Notes under the pieces: generated by a model
Told to the model about the DNA's origin: nothing
Database searches by the model: none
The model's input: the letters and a program-made list of their open reading frames with translations, nothing else
Shown: piece after piece, positions 6,218 to 13,978 of the stretch
Layout: every line of letters starts with the position of its first letter
Position numbering within the stretch: the first letter of the stretch is position 1
Source: an uncultured Verrucomicrobiota bacterium
GTDB taxonomy: Bacteria; Verrucomicrobiota; Kiritimatiellia; RFP12; UBA1067
Assembly: GCA_947305825.1 (NCBI GenBank)
Contig: CAMZET010000006.1
Location: 1 to 17,372, forward strand
Direction: 5' to 3'
DNA: 17,372 nt
Translations under genes and position numbers: made by a program

Positions 6218-7440
6218 AAATCATGCTGCTCGCCGGGGAAGAGTCCGGCTTGATTTACGCGGATGCAATCAGGAAACGCCTCGAAGGGCTTTCGGCGGCC
6301 ACGCCGGAGAAGGGGGGCGTCGCCGGGCCGCTGGAGTTCCGCACCTACGCGGACTACGGCTTCAAGACCGCCGACCTGGCAGTGATAGGCTTTCTGCCGG
6401 TCTTGATGCGTCTTCGGTATTTCTTGAACGTGCGCCGGACGATGAAGAAAGCCATCGAGGAATGGCGCCCGGACGTCCTTTGCACAATCGACTATCCGGG
6501 AATGAACCTTGCGCTCGCCGCCCACGCGAAAAAACTTGGCATACGAACGGTGCACATCGTGTGCCCGCAAGTTTGGGCTTGGCGCTCCGGACGCATACCG
6601 CGCATCGAGCGCTCGCTCGACTCGCTGCTGTGCTTTCTGCCGTTCGAGCCGGCGCTTTTCACGCCCGGCTTCGCGCAGTTCGTGGGGCATCCGCTCGTGG
6701 AACTCTACCGCGGCATTCCGGCATACGAGTCGCTGCGGCGGGAAGGGCGGCTTTGCTCGCCGCGCCATCGCGGCGAAGAGCAGCGGCTTGTGGCGCTGTT
6801 GCCCGGAAGCCGCATCGGAGAAATCGAGGAAATGCTGCCGACGATGCTCGCGGCGCTGCGTCGCGTGCGCGTCGCCCGTGCCGTAATCCCTGCCGCCAAT
6901 GCGCAGGCGCGCGCCGCCATCGAGCGCATTCTCGCGACCGAGACGAAACCTTGGTCGCAGCCGGACGCCGTGCGAGTGCAGGACGGCGGCGCCAGAAAGC
7001 TTTTGCTCGCCGCCGACGCCGCCATTGTCGCTTCAGGCACGGCAACGCTGGAGGCCGCACTCGCCGCCTGCCCGACCATCCTCGTATATCGCGTCAATCC
7101 TTTTGTCGCTTGGATCGCCAGGCACGTGATTACCGGCGTCAAGCATCTGGGCCTTGCAAACATAATACACGATTTCACCAGCCCGGAACTCGGCGAGGAG
7201 CCGCCGATGCCGGAACTCCTCCAGAAGGACTTCAACGCACACGACCTCGCCGAGAGGATGCGCACCTGGCTGCTCGACGAGAAGGCGAACAAGCGCGCCC
7301 GCAAGCGACTCGTCGAGGCCGTCGCTCCGCTGATGACGGACGTCGGCGCCGTCGAGCGAATGGCCGACGAAGTCCTTGGAAGGCGAGCGTGCGAGGCACG
7401 GCAACAAGAATTCAAGGGAGCTACAATAGATGAGTGGTAA
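6214..7440 (+). CDS. lpxB: Lipid-A-disaccharide synthase LpxB
   Basis: LpxB condenses lipid X with UDP-2,3-diacylglucosamine to give tetraacyl-disaccharide 1-phosphate at the inner face of the cytoplasmic membrane. It is a GT-B glycosyltransferase of family GT19. The 408 residues show LAGEESG at the N terminus, DYPGMN, the hallmark PQVWAWRSGRIPRI, LPFEPALF, VGHPLVE, LLPGSRIGEIEEMLP and the donor-site SGTATLEAALA. E. coli has SGD where this protein has SGL (residue 13), a small departure in a conserved loop. GGAG near 6200 can serve as ribosome binding site. The last 11 bases overlap the start of the GH89 gene. Confidence 0.96.
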   Translation: MKIMLLAGEESGLIYADAIRKRLEGLSAATPEKGGVAGPLEFRTYADYGFKTADLAVIGFLPVLMRLRYFLNVRRTMKKAIEEWRPDVLCTIDYPGMNLALAAHAKKLGIRTVHIVCPQVWAWRSGRIPRIERSLDSLLCFLPFEPALFTPGFAQFVGHPLVELYRGIPAYESLRREGRLCSPRHRGEEQRLVALLPGSRIGEIEEMLPTMLAALRRVRVARAVIPAANAQARAAIERILATETKPWSQPDAVRVQDGGARKLLLAADAAIVASGTATLEAALAACPTILVYRVNPFVAWIARHVITGVKHLGLANIIHDFTSPELGEEPPMPELLQKDFNAHDLAERMRTWLLDEKANKRARKRLVEAVAPLMTDVGAVERMADEVLGRRACEARQQEFKGATIDEW

Positions 7441-9178
7441 TACGACAACTTTTCACACGGGAACAGGCAAGAAGGCGAAATGTTTTTGCGCGGCGCTTTC
7501 GGCTTTCGCTATCGCGACGGCCGCTTTGGCGGGGGCCGAACCGCCGCCGCTGCGCATGGCTTACAATTACTGCACTCTCGCCTACACCTTCGCGTTCTAT
7601 TCGGATGCCGAGTGGAAGGCGGAAATCGAGCGCCTGGCGAAGGCTGGCTACAATGCCGCGCTTGTCATAGACGGCACGTTCAAGGTCTGGCAGGACACGT
7701 TGCGGGAACTCGGCGCGGATGAAGGGACGATTGCCGCATTCATTCCAGACGAATGCGCGCGTCCATGGTGGCTGATGGGCAATCTCGCTGGCGAGGGCGG
7801 GCCTATCGACCAGCCGACGATAGACGACGACGCCCGCAGGGGACGCGAAATCTGCCGCATGATGCGCGAACACGGCATTGAGCCGGTTCTCCAGGGGTAT
7901 GTCGGCATGCTGCCGGCCGGCTTTGGCGACAACCTCATAGAGCAGGGGGCGTGGGGCCCGTACGAACAGCCGCCGCTCCTAGACCCGACTTCGCCCCGCT
8001 TCGCCGAAGTCGCCGCCGTCTGGTATCGCTCTCTCGAGCGCGTCTACGGTTTCAAGCCCAAGTTCCTGGCCGGCGACCTTTTCCACGAGGGCGGGTGCTC
8101 CGGCGGCATAGACGTCACTGCCGCCACGCGCGCCGTCCAGGCCGCGCAGCAGCGGGCTTTCCCGGGCGTGGTATGGATGGTGCAGGCTTGGCAGAAAAAC
8201 CCGGTGGCCGAAGTCCGCGCCGGCCTCGACCCGCGCTTCACCGTAATTGAAGCGCTCGTCAAAGACCTCTCGCAGACGCCGCACCCGCTCGACTACGGCC
8301 AGCTTCCCTGGATTTGGTGCGAACTGCTGAATTTCGGCGGCAACCACGGCATCTACGGCAATTTGCGCACCTTTGCAAGACTCGGCGAATGCGCAGGAGG
8401 CGAAACGTTCCGCGGCTACGGTTCTTTGTCGGAAGGCTTTTTCACCAATCCGGTTTGCAGCGACCTCTTCGAGGAAATGATGCGCCGTCCGGCAGGTTCC
8501 GTCATGAACGACGCCGAACTGGAAGAATGGCTGCGGCAGTGGCACGAAAAGCGCTACGGCGTGACGGATGAGCGCATAACGGAGGCGTGGAGGCTTCTGG
8601 CGAGGTCGGCGTATTCCGTGACCAACAAGCAAGAGGGGGCGGTCGAAAACGTGATGTGCGCCAAGCCATCGTGGAAAGCGAACAATGTCAGCGCGTGGGG
8701 TCCGAAGGGCGGGCTCTACTACGAGAGCGAAGACGTGTCGCGGGCGTACGCGCTCCTGCGGGAGGCGGCAGAGGCGCAAGGGGCGGCAGCGGCGCCTGCG
8801 CTGCTGGACGACGTGGCGGACGTCGGCCGCCAGGTGGTAGCGAACGAGGCGCGGCGGCTCGCACCGCTGCTCATGCGCTATCCCGCCGCCCGCCGCAGAT
8901 TTCTCGCTCTCTTCCCCAGACTCGCCAAAATCCTCGAAGGCCGCGAATCGTTCAGCCTGGCTGCGCAGGAAGCGCGCGCCCGCCGCAGGGCTGGCCAGAG
9001 AGGCGTAGATGCTTTCAGACGCATGGTTACCTCATGGTCTGCGCCGCTCCCGGAGGGCGAGGCCAATGTGCTCGAAGACTACGCCCACCGCGAATACCGC
9101 GAACTCGTCCTCGACTACTATCTTCCGCGCTGGAAGAAGTTCTTCGACGACGCGACGAAGAAGAAGGGGTCGAAATAG
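7430..9178 (+). CDS. Secreted GH89 alpha-N-acetylglucosaminidase-like hydrolase (NAGLU family)
   Basis: GH89 enzymes remove terminal alpha-linked N-acetylglucosamine from glycans such as mucin O-glycan caps or heparan sulfate. An N-terminal Sec signal (basic KK, then a hydrophobic run ending ATAALAGA, residues 14-36) predicts export. The TIM-barrel domain aligns by eye with human NAGLU: YNYCTLAYTFAF, MGNLAGEGGP, AGDLFHEGG with catalytic E220, WIWCELLNFGGNHGIYGNL, and GSLSEGFFTNPV with catalytic E335. A helical C-terminal domain follows. The protein has 582 residues against about 740 in human, and the barrel begins almost directly after the signal peptide, so the usual N-terminal domain is missing. 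The gene overlaps lpxB by 11 bp and abuts the AAA gene. Its placement among lipid A genes is odd; substrate unknown. Confidence 0.87.
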   Translation: MSGNTTTFHTGTGKKAKCFCAALSAFAIATAALAGAEPPPLRMAYNYCTLAYTFAFYSDAEWKAEIERLAKAGYNAALVIDGTFKVWQDTLRELGADEGTIAAFIPDECARPWWLMGNLAGEGGPIDQPTIDDDARRGREICRMMREHGIEPVLQGYVGMLPAGFGDNLIEQGAWGPYEQPPLLDPTSPRFAEVAAVWYRSLERVYGFKPKFLAGDLFHEGGCSGGIDVTAATRAVQAAQQRAFPGVVWMVQAWQKNPVAEVRAGLDPRFTVIEALVKDLSQTPHPLDYGQLPWIWCELLNFGGNHGIYGNLRTFARLGECAGGETFRGYGSLSEGFFTNPVCSDLFEEMMRRPAGSVMNDAELEEWLRQWHEKRYGVTDERITEAWRLLARSAYSVTNKQEGAVENVMCAKPSWKANNVSAWGPKGGLYYESEDVSRAYALLREAAEAQGAAAAPALLDDVADVGRQVVANEARRLAPLLMRYPAARRRFLALFPRLAKILEGRESFSLAAQEARARRRAGQRGVDAFRRMVTSWSAPLPEGEANVLEDYAHREYRELVLDYYLPRWKKFFDDATKKKGSK

Positions 9179-10339
9179 ATGGATGCGGACTTCGAGGGTG
9201 GCGGCAAGGCTAAGTCGTCGGGCTGCTTGAGGATGCTCGGCTACGGGTGCCTCGTGAACGTGCTGCTGTCCGTAGCGGTCACCATACTCGTTGCTGTCAT
9301 GGATATCGATACATCCTCTTTGTCTTCATCCTCTTCCGATACGGAGGAGCAGAAAGGTTCTGAAGACGAAACATTGGGTTCGCCCTCAGGCGGCAGCGGT
9401 TCGGGCGTCGACTCCAAATTCACGTCAGGCTACGCAGGACGCGGCGAGATGCCGCCCGGCATAAAGTTCACTCCCGCGCCGACCAATTCGGCGGAGACCA
9501 TAGAAGAGGCTTTGACGGAATTGAATTCGATGATTGGCCTTTCCGCCGTGAAGGAGGAAGTGAACAAGTTCACGCGTCTTGTGCAGGTGGCGCAGCAACG
9601 GCGCGCCGCCGGGCTCAAGGTCGCGCCGATTTCCTATCACATGGTTTTCACCGGCAATCCGGGAACGGGCAAGACTACGGTCGCACGCATCATGGCGAAA
9701 ATCTACAAGGGGCTCGGCATCGTCAAAAAAGGCCACTTGGTCGAGACCGACCGAGGCGGCCTAATCGCCGAATATATGGGCCAGACCGCCGTCAAGACGG
9801 GAAAGGTGATAGATTACGCCATCGACGGCGTGCTTTTTATCGACGAAGCGTATGCTATAACGGAAGGCGACGCCCGTCAAGGCTATGGCGGCGAGTGCAT
9901 TGCGACGCTGCTCAAACGCATGGAGGACGATCGCGACAGGCTTGTCGTGATTGTAGCGGGATACACCGACGAGATGAAGCATTTCATCGATGCCAATCCC
10001 GGTCTGCAGAGCCGTTTCAACCGCTACATACACTTTCCCGACTACACGGCGAGCGAACTGGCGGATATTTTCCGGCTCAATGCCCGCAAGAGCCAGTATG
10101 TGCTGACACCGGAACTGGACGCGGAGCTTGTGGCGGCGATGGAGCGCATGACGCGCCGGCGCGACAGGAAGTTCGGCAACGGGCGCTACGTGCGCAATCT
10201 GTTCGAAAAAGCAGTCGAGCGCCAGGCGATACGCATTTCCGACATCCCTGCGCCAACGCGCGAAGATTTAATGACACTCACGCTTGACGACGTTCCGCTG
10301 GAGCGCGGCGGCGCTGCAAGACAAGGAGGCGGCAGATGA
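9179..10339 (+). CDS. CbbX/SpoVK-like AAA ATPase with N-terminal membrane anchor
   Basis: A 386-residue protein with one AAA module of the CbbX/SpoVK/EccA type. Walker A is GNPGTGKTT (from G159, K165) and Walker B is VLFIDEAY (D222, E223). The RFNRYIHFPDYTASEL and GNGRYVRNLFEKA segments match the sensor and small-domain regions of the family. Residues 20-41 form one hydrophobic segment, followed by a low-complexity acidic linker rich in Ser, Glu and Gly. CbbX remodels inhibited Rubisco, but no Rubisco genes are present, so the target is unknown. The ATG follows the GH89 stop with no gap (TAGATG), and the 3' end overlaps coaD by four bases (ATGA). The linker uses less GC-rich codons than the rest. 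Confidence 0.85.
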   Translation: MDADFEGGGKAKSSGCLRMLGYGCLVNVLLSVAVTILVAVMDIDTSSLSSSSSDTEEQKGSEDETLGSPSGGSGSGVDSKFTSGYAGRGEMPPGIKFTPAPTNSAETIEEALTELNSMIGLSAVKEEVNKFTRLVQVAQQRRAAGLKVAPISYHMVFTGNPGTGKTTVARIMAKIYKGLGIVKKGHLVETDRGGLIAEYMGQTAVKTGKVIDYAIDGVLFIDEAYAITEGDARQGYGGECIATLLKRMEDDRDRLVVIVAGYTDEMKHFIDANPGLQSRFNRYIHFPDYTASELADIFRLNARKSQYVLTPELDAELVAAMERMTRRRDRKFGNGRYVRNLFEKAVERQAIRISDIPAPTREDLMTLTLDDVPLERGGAARQGGGR

Positions 10340-10863
10340 GCATGGGAAAGGCAGTATATCCGGGCACTTTCGACCCGATGACGCTTGGTCACTTCGATTT
10401 GATATCGCGGGCGGCGGCGCTGTATCCGCGCCTGGTCGTAGCCGTTGCCGCAACTTCCGCGAAGGCGGGAGCGCTCTTTTCCGCCGAGGAGCGTCTGGAA
10501 ATGATTCGCGAGGATGTCGCGCGCGCCGGGCTGGCGAACGTCGAAGTAAAAGTCCTCGACACGTTGCTTGTCGATTTCTGCCGACGCGAAGGCGCGAAGG
10601 TGGTCATACGTGGCGTGCGCGTTTATTCGGATTTCGAATACGAGTTCCAGATGGCGCTTACGAACCGCCGTCTCGCGCCGGAAATCGAGACGCTTTTCAT
10701 GATGCCGTCGGAAAACCTCGCTTACGTCACGGCATCGACGGTCAGGGAAATCGAGCGCTACGGCGGCGATACGGCTCCATTCGTCACGGAAGCGGTGGAA
10801 CGCCGTCTGAAGGCGTTGCGAAGCAAGACCGGAGTCCAGCCGAACGCAAAGAGCCATATCTAG
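10336..10863 (+). CDS. coaD: Phosphopantetheine adenylyltransferase
   Basis: CoaD transfers AMP from ATP to 4'-phosphopantetheine, giving dephospho-CoA, the penultimate step of coenzyme A synthesis. The 175 residues carry the nucleotidyltransferase motif YPGTFDPMTLGHFDLI (T-x-G-H at residues 16-19), IRGVRVYSDFEYEFQMA for substrate binding, and the C-terminal STVREIERYGGD, equivalent to the usual SSxVKE segment. The start at 10336 is supported by AAGGAGG at 10323-10329, six bases upstream. It is the last gene of the run. Its TAG overlaps the dtd TAG on the other strand (CTAG), so no terminator fits between them. Confidence 0.96.
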   Translation: MSMGKAVYPGTFDPMTLGHFDLISRAAALYPRLVVAVAATSAKAGALFSAEERLEMIREDVARAGLANVEVKVLDTLLVDFCRREGAKVVIRGVRVYSDFEYEFQMALTNRRLAPEIETLFMMPSENLAYVTASTVREIERYGGDTAPFVTEAVERRLKALRSKTGVQPNAKSHI

Positions 10864-11303
10864 GCGAGGAGTTCCACGCTTACCGGCCCGTCGTTGATTA
10901 GCGCTACTTTCATGTCTGCGCCGAAGCGGCCGGTGCCGACGCGCTCCGAGCCAAGCCTCTCGCGAAGGGCAGCGACGACACGTTCGTAGAGCGGGCGGGC
11001 AACTTCGCCTGGCGCCGCCGCTGAAAATCCAGGTCGCCTGCCGCGGGACGTGTCCGCGTAAAGCGTGAATTGGGACACGACGATTACCGAGCCTCCCGTC
11101 TCTTCCAGCGAGCGGTTCATGCGCCCAGCTTCATCCTCGAACAGTCGCACGACGGCAATGCGCTCTGCAATGTAGTCCGCGGCCTTTTCCGTGTCGCCGT
11201 GCGTGACGCCCAGGAGCACGAGATACCCCTTGCCGATTTCGGCCACTTTCTCGCCGTCGATTGTCACCGATGCTTCCGAAACTCTCTGCAGCCACGCTTT
11301 CAT
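10860..11303 (-). CDS. dtd: D-aminoacyl-tRNA deacylase
   Basis: DTD hydrolyses D-amino acids (and mischarged glycine) from tRNA, guarding translation fidelity. The 147 residues are full length and contain SQFTLYADTSRGRRPGF and the GRFGADMKVALINDGPVSVEL block. The Gly-cisPro motif of the active site (GP in NDGPV) is intact. The residue after it is Ser where most family members have Thr. The start codon overlaps the rpoN stop by four bases, so it is translationally coupled as the last gene of the kdsB-lipoprotein-rpoN-dtd group. Confidence 0.96.
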   Translation of the reverse strand: MKAWLQRVSEASVTIDGEKVAEIGKGYLVLLGVTHGDTEKAADYIAERIAVVRLFEDEAGRMNRSLEETGGSVIVVSQFTLYADTSRGRRPGFSAAAPGEVARPLYERVVAALRERLGSERVGTGRFGADMKVALINDGPVSVELLA

Positions 11304-12742
11304 GTCGATGAGTATCCTTTCGATTTTGCGGCCGCTGCGCGCTCGGCCGCGCCAGGAATGCCCAGACGAGCGCGGTATTTGGCTACAGTGCGCCGAGCTA
11401 CGGAGTAGCCTTCGGCTTTCAAGAGCGCCGCCAGACGCTCGTCGGAGAGCGGCGAGGCAGGATTCTCTGCCGCGACGAGCGCCGCCAAACGCCCGTCGAC
11501 CACGTTGCGGGAGACTTCCTCGCCGTCCGCCGCCGTCACGCCGCTCACGAAAAAATCCCGCAGCTCAACCGTACCGAACGGCGTCGTCGCGTATTTTCCG
11601 CCTACCGTCCGCGACACGGTCGAGTGATGCACACCGACTCGCTCGGCAATTTCGTTCATGGTCAGCGGCTTTAGCGCTCGCGGCCCGGCTTCGAAGAATC
11701 CCTGCTGCGCATCGAATATCGCCTGCGCTATTGAACGTATCGTTTCGCTCCTGTTCGCTATTGCCTCGCGTATTTGTTCGACCGCCGAGAGTTTCGAGCG
11801 AATGTATTCCTTCGCTTCTTCCGGTGCATCAGGGTCTTGCAGCATTTTCAGGTAGCGTTCGGAAAAATGTATTTCCGGCATGTCGCGCTCGTCGACACGC
11901 GCCATCCAGCGACCGGTGGCGGCGTCGCGCACGGCGTGGACTTCGGCACGGACGTACTGCTCGTCGGCGGAAGGCTGTGCGAAAGCTCGGCCCGGATGCG
12001 GCTCGAGGGTTTTGAGCCGGGCGATATCGTCTTCCAGGCGTTCGCTCGAAAGCCCAAGCGCCGTTTCGATTTTTGCATAGTCGCGAGCCGCTAAATCCTG
12101 CAGATGCGAAGAAATCAATTCTCGCATTTCTTCGCGGAAGGGCTCTTCGATGCGGTCGAGCTGCGCAAGCAGGCACTCTTGCAAAGAAGTCGTGCCGCAG
12201 CCTGGCGGGTCGAGCGTGGAAATCGCCCGCAGCACGCCGCGAATTTTTTCTTCGGTCGCGCCAGTGCTCATAACCAAATCCGGGAGAGAGCCGGTGAAAC
12301 GGCCGTCCTGGTCCAGATAACCGACAAGGATGCTTGCGAGAGCCCTTTGGCCCTCGTCGAGGCCGGCCGAGCCAAGTTGTGCGCGGAGGTGCGCCTGCAA
12401 CGTCTCCGGGCGAGTTAGAGAATCGAAAAAGCGGCGTCTGCGCTCAAGGGCGTCCGCATCTGCTTCGAAGAGGTTCTGCGAGGAATCGGCATCGTCCGGC
12501 CAATCGTTTTCGCCGGCGCGTTCGCGTTCGTCGCTGAAGCGTTCGACGTCGCTGGTTGTCAGCGGTTCTGCGGGGGATTCGATGGATTCGACGATAGGGT
12601 TTTCCGCCAATTCCCTGTATAGTTCCGTGCGCAGGTCTGCAAGATCCATTTCCAGAAGCCTGAGCCCTTGCCTGGCGGCGGGCGATAGGGCCTGTCGCTG
12701 TTTCTGCTCCTGGCTTGCGTTTTGTCGGTAGCCTGCGTTCAT
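11300..12742 (-). CDS. rpoN: RNA polymerase sigma-54 factor
   Basis: Sigma-54 directs RNA polymerase to -24/-12 promoters and needs AAA+ enhancer-binding activators. The 480-residue protein has all three regions. Region I is the glutamine/leucine-rich N terminus (QALSPAARQGLRLLE, ELAENPIVE), and region II is acidic (about residues 65-100). The core-binding domain and the helix-turn-helix (MNEIAERVGVHHSTVSRTV) follow, with the RpoN box ARRTVAKYR at residues 449-457. The ATG at 12742 lies 18 bp after the preceding lipoprotein gene, and the stop overlaps dtd. No enhancer-binding activator or clear -24/-12 promoter was noticed in this window. Confidence 0.96.
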   Translation of the reverse strand: MNAGYRQNASQEQKQRQALSPAARQGLRLLEMDLADLRTELYRELAENPIVESIESPAEPLTTSDVERFSDERERAGENDWPDDADSSQNLFEADADALERRRRFFDSLTRPETLQAHLRAQLGSAGLDEGQRALASILVGYLDQDGRFTGSLPDLVMSTGATEEKIRGVLRAISTLDPPGCGTTSLQECLLAQLDRIEEPFREEMRELISSHLQDLAARDYAKIETALGLSSERLEDDIARLKTLEPHPGRAFAQPSADEQYVRAEVHAVRDAATGRWMARVDERDMPEIHFSERYLKMLQDPDAPEEAKEYIRSKLSAVEQIREAIANRSETIRSIAQAIFDAQQGFFEAGPRALKPLTMNEIAERVGVHHSTVSRTVGGKYATTPFGTVELRDFFVSGVTAADGEEVSRNVVDGRLAALVAAENPASPLSDERLAALLKAEGYSVARRTVAKYRARLGIPGAAERAAAAKSKGYSST

Positions 12743-12760
12743 TGCGATTTTGCCGTACCG

Positions 12761-13201
12761 CTACGGTTGCGGTTGCGTAGACCAGGCGGACGCCTTTTCG
12801 CCGGAGACGAGCACGCTCTTGTGGTAGCCGGCGCGCCAGAGGACGGCCATGAACGCCTGCGCCTCGCGGAGACGCTGGGAACCGGCAATTTTGGCCTTGC
12901 CCTCGTTGAACTTCGAGCCGTCTTTCGGACGCGCGCCCATGTCCCTGGCGAAATCATCGGTGCGCACATATATGACGGTGTTGGTCGGTATTTTGTGCGC
13001 TTTGAGGATTTTCGGCGCTTCTTGCGGCATGATGTAGCGGTCTTCGAACATGACGCCGCTGCCGACGATGGCAAAAGTCGGGTCCCGGAGGCTCGTTTCT
13101 AGTGTCGATGAAGTGGCGCAGCCGCCAACGCATACGGAGGTTGCGGCGAGTAGGACGGCAGCAAGCGCCGCCGTCGAGAAAATTCCGCTTTTATGCGACA
13201 T
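12761..13201 (-). CDS. Predicted lipoprotein, unknown function
   Basis: A 146-residue protein I cannot assign to a named family. The N terminus is a lipoprotein signal peptide: HK, then the hydrophobic stretch IFSTAALAAVLLAATSV, and a lipobox VGGC with Cys28. Ala at position +2 suggests sorting to the outer membrane. The mature part of about 118 residues is soluble and contains TNTVIYVRTDDFARDMG. It has no extra membrane segment or internal repeat. The start overlaps the kdsB 3' end by 11 bp and rpoN begins 18 bp after its stop, so it is part of that operon. Confidence 0.75.
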   Translation of the reverse strand: MSHKSGIFSTAALAAVLLAATSVCVGGCATSSTLETSLRDPTFAIVGSGVMFEDRYIMPQEAPKILKAHKIPTNTVIYVRTDDFARDMGARPKDGSKFNEGKAKIAGSQRLREAQAFMAVLWRAGYHKSVLVSGEKASAWSTQPQP

Positions 13202-13973
13202 GGCCGCGCTCTATCAGGATACGCTCGACGCGCACGGCGTCTTCTGGAGTGTCTACGCCAATGCCCTCGTCATCGGTTTGCACCACGGCGATTTTGGCGC
13301 CCATCCATAGCGCTCGCAACTGCTCGAGTTTTTCGGTTGTTTCCAGAGCGCACGGCGCCTCGGCGATGTAGCGTTTTAGAAACGCGCCCCGATAGGCGTA
13401 GATGCCGAGATGGCGCACGAAGAGCCCGCTGGCGAGGTCCGGCGCCGAGTCGCGCGGGAAGGGGATTGGGGCGCGAGAGAAGTAGAGCGCCCCGCCGTCG
13501 CGGCCAGTCACAACCTTCACCACGCTCTTGGCATTCCAGTCTGCCTCGCTCTTGAGCGGCGTCACTGCCGTCGCCATGTCCCATTTCGCGTTGAGCCTGA
13601 GCGTCATTGCCAGGCGGTCCACGAGCGCCGGGTCGATGAGCGGCTCGTCTCCCTGGATGTTCACGAGAATGTCATCGTCGCCGAAGTCGCTTTGCCCGAG
13701 CGCTTCGGCGGCGCGGACGCGCGCGGCGCAGGCGATGCGGTCGGTGCCGCTGGGGAGCGCACTTGGCGTCATCACGGCCAGGCCGCCGCGAGTGCGCACA
13801 GCGTCCGCTATTCGCTCGTCGTCCGTCGCCACTACGACTTCGTCCAGGCTCGACGCTCGTTTGACCGCCTCGACCACCCACGCTACAAGAGGTTTGCCCG
13901 CCAGCATGGCGAGAGGTTTTCCTGGAAAGCGGCTCGAACCGAACCGGCTGGGAATGATTCCGTATGTTTTCAT
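13191..13973 (-). CDS. kdsB: 3-deoxy-manno-octulosonate cytidylyltransferase (CMP-KDO synthetase)
   Basis: KdsB activates KDO with CTP to give CMP-KDO for the LPS inner core. The 260 residues include the nucleotide-binding start IPSRFGSSRFPGKPL, ATDDERIADAV, SGTDRIACA, the metal/substrate motif NIQGDEPLI, ALYFSRAPIPF, HLGIYAYR, LEQLRALW and the ending GVDTPEDAVRVE, all typical of the family. The region upstream of the ATG is a TTGAG-family repeat, so no Shine-Dalgarno sequence exists. The gene lies 66 bp downstream of fusA and overlaps the lipoprotein gene. Confidence 0.97.
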   Translation of the reverse strand: MKTYGIIPSRFGSSRFPGKPLAMLAGKPLVAWVVEAVKRASSLDEVVVATDDERIADAVRTRGGLAVMTPSALPSGTDRIACAARVRAAEALGQSDFGDDDILVNIQGDEPLIDPALVDRLAMTLRLNAKWDMATAVTPLKSEADWNAKSVVKVVTGRDGGALYFSRAPIPFPRDSAPDLASGLFVRHLGIYAYRGAFLKRYIAEAPCALETTEKLEQLRALWMGAKIAVVQTDDEGIGVDTPEDAVRVERILIERGHVA

Positions 13974-13978
13974 GGTGA

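Noticed and set aside
8538..8552. TGGCAC-type sigma-54 promoter inside the GH89 gene
   Set aside because: The -12 part lacks the TTGC element at the right spacing, and it lies inside a coding region.
7979..8779. 266-codon minus-strand frame inside the GH89 gene
   Set aside because: The plus strand encodes clear GH89 catalytic motifs in this stretch.
11191..12015. 274-codon plus-strand frame opposite dtd and rpoN
   Set aside because: It is an antisense shadow, Arg/Pro/Ser-rich, and the opposite strand carries the sigma-54 domains.
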